From positions 6,567-12,230 of the forward strand of contig PCWD01000062.1 of NCBI GenBank assembly GCA_002787255.1: a DNA stretch of 5,664 bases. Direction: 5' to 3'. The notes below the pieces were generated by a model. The model was not told the DNA's origin and searched no databases. It worked only from the letters and a program-made list of their open reading frames with translations. The DNA is from Parcubacteria group bacterium CG11_big_fil_rev_8_21_14_0_20_39_14. GTDB taxonomy: Bacteria > Patescibacteriota > Minisyncoccia > Minisyncoccales > GCA-002787255. Position numbers and translations under genes: made by a program. Positions 1 to 4,300 of the stretch are shown one piece after another (the first letter of the stretch is position 1; every line of letters starts with the position of its first letter).

Positions 1-1167
1 CCGCATGTTAATATCGGCACCATAGGTCATGTTGACCATGGAAAGACCACTTTAACAGCCGCAATGTTAAGAGTTTTAAAATTAAAAGGTTTTAGCGCTT
101 CAGAAAAAACAGTTGAGCAAATTGATTCTGCTCCTGAAGAAAAAGCCCGGGGCCTTACTATTAACACCTGTCATGTTGAATATGAAACCGAAAAAAGACA
201 CTATGCCCACATTGATTGCCCGGGTCATGCTGACTATATTAAAAATATGATTACTGGAGCCGCTCAAATGGACGGAGCGATTTTGGTGGTTTCGGCGCCT
301 GATGGGCCAATGCCTCAAACCAGAGAACATATTTTACTTGCTCGTCAGGTCGGCGTTCCTACTCTTGTTGTTTTTTTGAATAAAACCGACCAGGTTGACG
401 ACCCCGAACTTATTGATTTGGTTGAGCAGGAAGTAAGGGAACTTTTGAAAAAATATGAATTTCCCGGCGACAAAACTCCGATTATTCGCGGTTCGGCCCT
501 GAAAGCCCTTGATGCTTCCTCGGCTGATGATGAAGCCGCAAAGCCAATTCTGGAATTGGCTAAAGCTTTAGATGAATTTATTCCCGAGCCTGCAAGAGAA
601 ATTGATAAACCATTTTTGATGGCGATTGAAGATGTCTTTTCAATTGAGGGTCGGGGAACCGTTCCTACCGGCAGAATTGAAAGAGGAATAATTCATCCAA
701 ACGATGATGTAGAAATAATTGGTTTGAGAGACACGGTAAAAACAGTCGTTGTTTCAGTCGAGATGTTCAATAAATCGCTTGATGAAGGAAGAGCGGGTGA
801 CAATGTCGGTATTTTACTGCGAGGCATCAAAAAGGAAGATATTGAACGGGGTCAGATTTTAGCAAAGCCGGGTTCAATTACTCCCCATACCGAGTTTGAA
901 GGCGAAGTTTATATCTTAACAAAAGAGGAAGGCGGCAGACATACCCCATTTTTTTCCGGCTACAAGCCCCAATTTTATATTCGAACTACCGATGTTACCG
1001 GAGATGTAAATCTATCCGAGGGAACGGAAATGGTAATGCCCGGGGATACGGTAAATCTTGGAATCAAATTGATTGCCCCGGTTGCCTTAGAAGAACAGCA
1101 AAGATTTGCAATCAGAGAAGGCGGTAAAACTGTCGGAGCGGGAGTAGTTACCAAAATTATAAAATAG
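1..1167 (+). CDS. tuf: Translation elongation factor EF-Tu, 5'-truncated by the window edge
   Basis: EF-Tu is the cytosolic GTPase that delivers aminoacyl-tRNA to the ribosomal A site. The frame is open from base 1, which encodes P-H-V-N-I-G-T-I-G-H-V-D-H-G-K-T, so the true start lies about 10 codons upstream; the ATG at 64 is internal, being past the P-loop. Visible are G1 GHVDHGKT (residues 9-16 of this fragment), the switch I stretch with PEEKARGLTIN, G3 DCPGHADY with the catalytic histidine, G4 NKTD and G5 GSAL. Domains 2 and 3 follow, with GRGTVPTGRIERG, RAGDNVGILLRG, the GGRHTPFF segment and the usual C-terminal GAGVVTKIIK. The fragment is 388 residues against about 395-400 for the family, so only the extreme N-terminus is missing. 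It lies directly upstream of rpsJ, a common bacterial order. No clear terminator follows it. Identification is certain. Confidence 0.99.
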   Translation, partial: PHVNIGTIGHVDHGKTTLTAAMLRVLKLKGFSASEKTVEQIDSAPEEKARGLTINTCHVEYETEKRHYAHIDCPGHADYIKNMITGAAQMDGAILVVSAPDGPMPQTREHILLARQVGVPTLVVFLNKTDQVDDPELIDLVEQEVRELLKKYEFPGDKTPIIRGSALKALDASSADDEAAKPILELAKALDEFIPEPAREIDKPFLMAIEDVFSIEGRGTVPTGRIERGIIHPNDDVEIIGLRDTVKTVVVSVEMFNKSLDEGRAGDNVGILLRGIKKEDIERGQILAKPGSITPHTEFEGEVYILTKEEGGRHTPFFSGYKPQFYIRTTDVTGDVNLSEGTEMVMPGDTVNLGIKLIAPVALEEQQRFAIREGGKTVGAGVVTKIIK

Positions 1168-1330
1168 AATTTTGGAAATTTGAAATCCTAAATCCGAAAT
1201 CCTAAACAAATTTCAATGTTCCAAATTCTAAATTCCAAATATGTTTGAAATATTGAAAAATTAGGATTTGTAGTTTGTTTAGAATTTAGAAATTCGAATT
1301 TAGAATTTTAAAGTATAGTGTTCTTTTAAT
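1168..1330. repeat. AT-rich spacer of inverted and direct AAATTC-type words
   Basis: This tuf-rpsJ spacer has no coding potential and consists of variants of one short word family. The left half carries AAATCCTAAA, AAATCCGAAA and CCTAAACAAA; the right half carries the reverse-complement type. CTAAACAAA at 1202-1210 is matched in inverted orientation by TTTGTTTAG at 1274-1282. GAATTTAGAA is present twice directly (1282-1291 and 1296-1305). The arms could pair into an imperfect stem in RNA. Such decayed word arrays are, from memory, common between genes in Patescibacteria genomes. No function is assigned. Confidence 0.55.
1314..1319 (+). promoter_or_regulatory. Candidate -10 box for rpsJ, possible leaderless start
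   Basis: TATAGT matches five of six positions of the TATAAT consensus and ends 11 nt before the rpsJ ATG. A start six to eight bases downstream would leave an mRNA leader of only about five bases, which fits the lack of any Shine-Dalgarno before rpsJ. No good -35 hexamer is seen at 16-18 nt spacing, and an AT-rich spacer can produce such a box by chance, so confidence is low. Confidence 0.3.
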
Positions 1331-1675
1331 ATGCCGACAAAAAAAGAAAAGGAAACAGTTGAAGGGGTTAAATCAAAGATAAGGATTAAAGTTAAAGCTT
1401 ATGATCATAAGATTATGGATTTGAGTATTCGGCAGATTGTTGAGGCGGTAACCCGTTTGGGAGCAGAAATTATTGGTCCGGTTCCCTTGCCAACTGAAAT
1501 TAATAAATATACGGTGAATCGTTCCTCCTTTGTTCATAAAGATAGCCGGGAGCAATTTGAAATGCGCGTTCACAAACGTTTTGTTGATATTTTAAACCCC
1601 AGTTCAAAAATTACCGATGCCTTGACCAATCTTAACTTGCCCACCGGGGTGGATATTGAAATTAAGATAATGTAA
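1331..1675 (+). CDS. rpsJ: 30S ribosomal protein S10
   Basis: S10 is a small-subunit head protein; in model bacteria it also pairs with NusB in antitermination. The 114-residue product shows the S10 core from about residue 16: KIRIKVKAYDHKIMDLS, then GAEIIGPVPLPT, the long-loop segment with TVNRSSFVHKDSREQFEMRVHKR and the C-terminal DALTNLNLPTGVDIEIKI strand. It is about 10 residues longer than the usual 102-105, all in a lysine/glutamate-rich N-terminal tail. No in-frame ATG gives a shorter alternative start. No Shine-Dalgarno is visible before the ATG, so initiation may be leaderless or depend on an unstructured AU-rich leader. It follows tuf after 163 nt and precedes rplC after 190 nt, which is loose for an S10-type operon. 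Identification is certain; the exact start is very likely. Confidence 0.98.
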   Translation: MPTKKEKETVEGVKSKIRIKVKAYDHKIMDLSIRQIVEAVTRLGAEIIGPVPLPTEINKYTVNRSSFVHKDSREQFEMRVHKRFVDILNPSSKITDALTNLNLPTGVDIEIKIM

Positions 1676-1678
1676 ACA

Positions 1679-1713
1679 CTACAAATTACAAATTTGTTTA
1701 CAAATATACAAAT
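1679..1713. repeat. Left arm of 35-nt inverted repeat flanking the rpsJ-rplC spacer
   Basis: This arm begins CTACAAATTACAAAT and ends ATATACAAAT, four bases after the rpsJ stop codon. It matches the reverse complement of 1825-1859 at 29 of 35 positions without gaps, including uninterrupted blocks of 10 and 11 bases. Paired in RNA, the two arms would enclose the central hairpin at 1773-1805. This could be a decayed mobile palindrome, a MITE-like element or an mRNA structure. Confidence 0.6.
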
Positions 1714-1772
1714 TTTGCAAATGAAGAAATTTTTTTAAAAGTTTAATATTAATTATTTACCAGCCTTAATTT

Positions 1773-1805
1773 TAAAATGCCGGGCTTGGAGGGCTCGGTA
1801 TTTTA
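1773..1805 (+). terminator. 14-bp RNA hairpin between rpsJ and rplC, terminator or attenuator
   Basis: Arms 1773-1786 (TAAAATGCCGGGCT) and 1792-1805 (GGCTCGGTATTTTA) pair at all 14 positions around a five-base loop, counting three G-U wobbles. The G/C core is followed by a U-rich stretch (TATTTTATTA), as in an intrinsic terminator. On the other strand the wobbles become A-C mismatches, so the structure favours + strand RNA. It could end a tuf-rpsJ transcript or partially attenuate read-through to rplC. The U-run is broken, so full termination is uncertain. Confidence 0.5.
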
Positions 1806-1824
1806 TTAGAAATAAATATTTGTT

Positions 1825-1859
1825 ATTTGTATATTGGTATTAAGATTTGTAATTCGTAG
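1825..1859. repeat. Right arm of 35-nt inverted repeat, reaching the rplC ribosome binding site
   Basis: This is the reverse-complement partner of 1679-1713 (29 of 35 positions). Its end, GTAG at 1856-1859, overlaps the AGGGG (1858-1862) that is the only Shine-Dalgarno-like sequence before rplC. If the arms paired in the transcript, the base of the stem would touch the rplC ribosome binding site. Confidence 0.6.
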
Positions 1860-1865
1860 GGGCCT

Positions 1866-2465
1866 ATGAAGTTTATTCTCGGAAAAAAAATAGGAATGAG
1901 TCAGGTTTTTGATGAAAAAGGGAATGTTGTTCCGATAACTTTGATTGAAGCCGGACCCTGCGAAGTTGTGCAACTTAAAACCAGGGACAAAGACGGCTAT
2001 GAAGCAGTTCAAATAGGTTTTCAAAAAATAGAAAAAAAGAAAAAAATTAAAAAAACAATGAAGGGCAAAGAATACCGATACCTGAAAGAATTTTCAATGA
2101 CCAATGACCAATCCTCAATGAAGGTGGGAGATAAGATTGATGTTTCTGTTTTTCAAGGGGGCGATAAAGTGAAGATTTCAGGCACATCAAAGGGCAAAGG
2201 ATTTCAGGGAGTGGTCAAAAGATGGGGATTTCACGGCCGAAATGCTTCTCACGGCGTTAAGCACGATCAGCGACAACCCGGTTCCATAGGTTCTTCTTGG
2301 CCGGAGAGAGTGGTCAAGGGAAAGAAGATGGCCGGAAGAATGGGGAATGAAAGGGTGACGGTTAAAAATTTAAAAATAATAAAAGTTGACCCCCAAAATA
2401 ACCTGCTTGCGGTAAAGGGAGCTGTTCCGGGGCACAGAGGGACGTTATTAGAAATCCGTGGCTAA
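1866..2465 (+). CDS. rplC: 50S ribosomal protein L3
   Basis: L3 is an early-assembling large-subunit protein that binds 23S rRNA and sends a long loop toward the peptidyl transferase centre. The 199-residue product starts with the family N-terminus (LGKKIGMSQVFDEKGNVVPIT). It carries the conserved core GTSKGKGFQGVVKRWGF, the loop with ASHGVKHDQRQPGSIGSS, then VVKGKKMAGRMGNERVT and the closing VKGAVPGHRG. Length is slightly below the usual 205-215. A lysine-rich stretch (IEKKKKIKKTMKGK) lies near residues 57-70. The ATG is preceded by AGGGG only three bases away, a short-spaced Shine-Dalgarno. Downstream, rplD does not follow directly: a 323-nt spacer with an opposite-strand unit intervenes. 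Identification is certain. Confidence 0.98.
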   Translation: MKFILGKKIGMSQVFDEKGNVVPITLIEAGPCEVVQLKTRDKDGYEAVQIGFQKIEKKKKIKKTMKGKEYRYLKEFSMTNDQSSMKVGDKIDVSVFQGGDKVKISGTSKGKGFQGVVKRWGFHGRNASHGVKHDQRQPGSIGSSWPERVVKGKKMAGRMGNERVTVKNLKIIKVDPQNNLLAVKGAVPGHRGTLLEIRG

Positions 2466-2473
2466 AAAAATTT

Positions 2474-2495
2474 CAATTTTCAATCAATTTTCAAT
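2474..2495. repeat. Perfect tandem duplication of an 11-nt word after rplC
   Basis: CAATTTTCAAT occurs twice head to tail (2474-2484 and 2485-2495), followed by further CAATTTT-like words to about 2504. It lies just after the rplC stop codon and before the minus-strand terminator. It resembles the other low-complexity AT-rich spacer words in this window. No function is evident. Confidence 0.6.
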
Positions 2496-2519
2496 TTTAC
2501 AATTAAATATTTGTGTAAC

Positions 2520-2554
2520 AAAAAATCCCGAGCCAAATTTATGACAAGGGATTT
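2520..2554 (-). terminator. Intrinsic terminator-like hairpin of the minus-strand small gene
   Basis: Read on the minus strand, AAATCCC (2554-2548) and GGGATTT (2529-2523) form a seven-base-pair stem with an 18-nt loop, directly followed by T residues to make a run of six (2525-2520). On the + strand the hairpin is not followed by a T-run, so the orientation fits a transcript coming from 2730. The stem is short and the loop long, so it is a modest terminator. It sits 20 nt past the stop codon of the small membrane protein frame, where one would be expected. Confidence 0.5.
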
Positions 2555-2573
2555 AGAAAGAACAAGATTTTAT

Positions 2574-2730
2574 TTATGAATTGCCAATTGCCCAGCTTAC
2601 ACCTCGCATCCAAGCAGCAATAAGAATAACTGTCACCCACCAAGGCCAGCTCAAGAGTATTATATAAACGGTCCCGATTAAAAATGCGCCAACTCCTGCA
2701 ACCAATAGCCCTCCTGCAAGTTTTTTTCAT
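2574..2730 (-). CDS. Small two-helix membrane protein, out of frame by one base at an A7 run
   Basis: I do not recognise this gene. From the ATG at 2730, seven A residues (2727-2721) precede a strongly hydrophobic frame. With six A's it would read M-K-K-L-A-G-G and run 51 residues to a TAA at 2576-2574. It would have one membrane segment at about residues 4-27 (AGVGAFLIGTVYIILL), a turn SWPWW, and a second segment at about 31-48 (TVILIAAW, then R, then GVSWAIG). It would contain five tryptophans, with lysines at the N-terminus suggesting that both ends are cytoplasmic. As written, the ATG frame instead encodes a non-hydrophobic 63-residue peptide to 2539, which looks like a shadow. A Shine-Dalgarno GGGAG (2744-2740) lies nine bases before the ATG, a promoter upstream and a terminator downstream. 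The extra A may be a sequencing error, phase-variable slippage, transcriptional slippage or early decay. In the hydrophobic frame a TGA directly precedes the lysine codons, so no other ATG start exists there. Confidence 0.6.
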
Positions 2731-2735
2731 CGCTG

Positions 2736-2765
2736 TTGACTCCCTTTTTAAACAACTTTTACTTT
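2736..2765 (+). promoter_or_regulatory. Candidate promoter for rplD
   Basis: TTGACT (2736-2741) is five of six to the -35 consensus. After 18 nt, TACTTT (2760-2765) keeps the critical first T, second A and last T of the -10 box. A start near 2772 would leave a leader of about 17 bases before the rplD ATG. It would be needed if transcription does not cross the rplC-rplD spacer. It abuts the oppositely directed promoter at 2771-2799. Confidence 0.4.
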
Positions 2766-2770
2766 ATGTA

Positions 2771-2799
2771 AGTTTAGCAAATTAAATTATGTTTGTCAA
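2771..2799 (-). promoter_or_regulatory. Promoter of the minus-strand small membrane protein gene
   Basis: On the minus strand a perfect TTGACA (2799-2794) is followed after exactly 17 nt by TAAACT (2776-2771), four of six to TATAAT with the key bases present. The expected start near 2764 gives a leader of about 34 nt carrying the GGGAG Shine-Dalgarno. The -35 box lies inside codons 2-4 of rplD, so two functions share those bases. Good match, spacing and placement make this one of the better promoters in the window. Confidence 0.6.
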
Positions 2800-3424
2800 G
2801 ACCTATAATCAAAATGGAAAGGAAGTTGAACAGACGAGGTTGCCCTCGGAAATTTTTAATCTGAAATTAAATCCAGATTTGGTTCATCAAGTCGTGGTTT
2901 CCCAGATGGCAAATCGCAGAAGAGTAATTGCTCATGCCAAAGATAGAGGCGAAGTTCGGGGCGGCGGGAAAAAGCCCTGGAGACAAAAGGGAACGGGTCG
3001 GGCAAGACACGGCTCCATTCGCTCTCCCTTATGGAGGGGCGGAGGAGTGACCTTTGGGCCGACCAAGGAGAGAAATTACAAAAAAATTATTCCAAAAAAG
3101 ATGAAAAGAAGGGCTCTTTTTATGGTTTTGTCTTCAAAGGCAAAAGATAATGAGTTGATTATTATGGACGAGCTAAAAATGGAAAAAGTCAAAACAAAAG
3201 AATTTGCCAAAATACTGAATACGATTTTGGGAGCAAAGAGGAGCAGCATTTTAATTGCTCTGTCCAGAGAAGATGAAAATATTCAAAAAGCAGCCGAAAA
3301 CATTCCAAAGACAAAAATTATGCGGGTTTGTGATTTAAACGCCCTGGATTTGTTAAATTACAAATATTTGCTAATTACAAAAGAAGCAATCAAACTTCTT
3401 CAAAACATATATTTGAAGAAGTAA
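2789..3424 (+). CDS. rplD: 50S ribosomal protein L4
   Basis: L4 binds 23S rRNA domain I and lines the peptide exit tunnel; in E. coli it also represses the S10 operon. The 211-residue product has the N-terminal domain (residues about 1-45), then the tunnel-loop region ANRRRVIAHAKDRGEVRGGG, KKPWRQKGTGRARHGS and IRSPLWRGGGVTFGP, then KKMKRRALFMVLSSKA and the C-terminal half with DLLNYKYLLITKEAIKLL. Length is normal (about 200-210). No Shine-Dalgarno precedes the ATG (GCAAATTAAATTATG). The first codons contain the -35 box of the opposite-strand unit. rplW follows after 157 nt once its start is placed at 3582. Identification is certain; the start is supported by the conserved M-x-V/L-x-x-Y/F-x-x-x-G N-terminus. 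Confidence 0.98.
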   Translation: MFVKTYNQNGKEVEQTRLPSEIFNLKLNPDLVHQVVVSQMANRRRVIAHAKDRGEVRGGGKKPWRQKGTGRARHGSIRSPLWRGGGVTFGPTKERNYKKIIPKKMKRRALFMVLSSKAKDNELIIMDELKMEKVKTKEFAKILNTILGAKRSSILIALSREDENIQKAAENIPKTKIMRVCDLNALDLLNYKYLLITKEAIKLLQNIYLKK

Positions 3425-3441
3425 ATTGCCATATTGTTAAA

Positions 3442-3470
3442 TTGTTATGGGATTAAAGTTGATGTGTAAT
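3442..3470 (+). promoter_or_regulatory. Weak candidate promoter upstream of rplW
   Basis: TTGTTA (3442-3447) is followed after 17 nt by TGTAAT (3465-3470), four of six and five of six to consensus. The G at the second position of the -10 box replaces its most important base, which weakens the case. The -35 box contains the ATG at 3447 that opens the longer rplW frame, which argues that this ATG is not a start codon. Confidence 0.25.
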
Positions 3471-3513
3471 AAAATTTTGCTAATTTTTAGAGTAAATTTC
3501 AGGGATTTTATTC

Positions 3514-3525
3514 GGAAAATTTTCC
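3514..3525. repeat. 12-bp perfect palindrome GGAAAATTTTCC in the rplD-rplW spacer
   Basis: GGAAAATTTTCC reads the same on both strands and lies 57 nt upstream of the rplW start. Without a spacer it is a poor RNA hairpin but a possible dimeric protein site. In an AT-rich spacer it may also be chance. Confidence 0.35.
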
Positions 3526-3581
3526 AAAATTTCTTAAAGTTATTAAAAGAAAAGGAAAAGCCAAAAAAGGAGGAGACTTCC

Positions 3582-3926
3582 ATGGAAGAAATTAAACTGC
3601 CTCAAAAAATTAAAAAAGTTACGAAAAAAGCTTTTTCCGAGGCCCCCCATTGGATTTTAAAAGAACCCCACATTACCGAAAAAGCCACCGGCGCCGGAGA
3701 AAAAAATAAATATATTTTTAAAGTTTATCAGGGAGCTAATAAAATTGAAGTTAAAAAAGCGGTGCGGGACCTTTACGGGGTGATGGTCAAGGATGTAAAT
3801 ATTATCAATATTCATCGGAAAACCAAAAGAGCGGCTGGCAGAACAAGAGGAGGTCATAAGAGCGGTTATAAAAAAGCCATAGTAACGCTTTATAAAGGAG
3901 AAAAGCTTGAGCTGATGCCAAGGTAG
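3582..3926 (+). CDS. rplW: 50S ribosomal protein L23
   Basis: L23 sits at the tunnel exit and is the docking site for trigger factor and SRP. The 114-residue product has a lysine-rich N-terminal tail (about residues 1-22) and the L23 core: ILKEPHITEKATGAGEKNKY, then FKVYQGANKIEVKKAVRDLY, the VNIINIHRKTKRAAGRTRG loop and the closing KKAIVTLYKGEKLEL strand. The start at 3582 is chosen because AAGGAGG (3567-3573) sits eight bases before it. The frame stays open to an ATG at 3447, but those 45 extra residues have no Shine-Dalgarno and no family counterpart, and the DNA there looks like the other AT-rich spacers. rplB, the usual next gene, is absent, and a new promoter follows within 11 nt of the stop codon. 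Confidence 0.96.
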   Translation: MEEIKLPQKIKKVTKKAFSEAPHWILKEPHITEKATGAGEKNKYIFKVYQGANKIEVKKAVRDLYGVMVKDVNIINIHRKTKRAAGRTRGGHKSGYKKAIVTLYKGEKLELMPR

Positions 3927-3936
3927 GGTATGGATA

Positions 3937-3965
3937 TTGACAATTTTTAAATAGTCCTTTAACAT
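3937..3965 (+). promoter_or_regulatory. Promoter of the small protein/FtsZ-like unit
   Basis: A perfect -35 TTGACA (3937-3942), a 17-nt spacer and TAACAT (3960-3965), four of six with all key -10 bases, begin 11 nt after the rplW stop codon. A start near 3972 gives a leader of about 34 nt. This is the clearest + strand promoter in the window and implies that the next two genes form their own transcription unit, although read-through from rplW is not excluded because no terminator separates them. Confidence 0.65.
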
Positions 3966-4005
3966 TTAAATGGCACCTTGAAATTAAGAACGGGGGTAAA
4001 AAGAG

Positions 4006-4266
4006 ATGTCGGAAGCAAAGAAAAAGAGAGCAGGGGAAAAAGACTTGATTCAACTGCTGGAGGAGGAAATTCAAGAGATTGTTGATGAGGTTTTTTCAAC
4101 GGGAGAAATTAAACGTGTTAGAGTGATTAAAGCCGAAGTGAATTTAGAAGTTGAGATAGTGCCGGCAAAAGGACAGTTAGATAAAAACAAAGTAAGCGAA
4201 ATTTTTGCTAAGAGATTAAAAATCAGATTAGCCGTTCCGGTAAAATTAAAATTGAGACTGGTTTAA
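4006..4266 (+). CDS. Unrecognised 86-residue protein, putative partner of the FtsZ-like GTPase
   Basis: I do not recognise this gene with certainty. Visible are a basic N-terminal tail (KKKR at 5-8), an acidic amphipathic helix at about 11-30 (DLIQLLEEEIQEIVDEVF), a strand region at about 36-54 (KRVRVIKAEVNLEVEIVP), a second helix at about 58-72 and a final strand VPVKLKLRLV. There is no signal peptide or membrane segment, so it is probably cytosolic. The strand-helix-strand order and the spacing of hydrophobic residues resemble by eye the C-terminal subdomain of phenylacetate-CoA ligase-type enzymes, but the rest of such an enzyme is missing. This is a weak fold suggestion, not a function. 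GGGGG (3992-3996) lies nine bases before the ATG. The FtsZ-like gene follows after 34 nt with no terminator, so co-transcription is likely and a shared role is inferred. Confidence 0.85.
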   Translation: MSEAKKKRAGEKDLIQLLEEEIQEIVDEVFSTGEIKRVRVIKAEVNLEVEIVPAKGQLDKNKVSEIFAKRLKIRLAVPVKLKLRLV

Positions 4267-4300
4267 AAATCTCAAAATACGAGATGAGGGGAGGCAGATA

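Noticed and set aside
64..1167. EF-Tu starting at the ATG at 64
   Set aside because: The GTP-binding GHVDHGKT motif lies upstream in the same open frame from base 1, so this ATG is internal and the gene is simply cut by the window edge.
1830..1846. -10-like boxes TATATT and TAAGAT upstream of rplC
   Set aside because: No acceptable -35 hexamer at suitable spacing, and such boxes are expected by chance in this AT-rich spacer.
1676..1865. CRISPR-like or regularly spaced repeats in the AT-rich spacers
   Set aside because: The repeats are short, degenerate and mostly inverted, with no regular spacer length and no cas genes nearby.
1806..2024. Minus-strand reading frames over rplC, tuf, rpsJ, rplW and the 86-residue gene
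   Set aside because: They lie opposite well-supported conserved genes, have no ribosome binding sites I could see, and read as antisense shadows.
2539..2730. 63-residue minus-strand peptide in the ATG frame (MKKTCRRAIG...)
   Set aside because: Composition is not protein-like (scattered Cys and Arg, no domain pattern) and it runs through the terminator-like hairpin; the adjacent frame gives a far more coherent membrane protein.
3447..3581. 45-residue N-terminal extension of L23 from an upstream ATG
   Set aside because: No Shine-Dalgarno before the ATG, no counterpart in the L23 family, spacer-like base composition including a 12-bp palindrome, and a textbook AAGGAGG site eight bases before the ATG at 3582.
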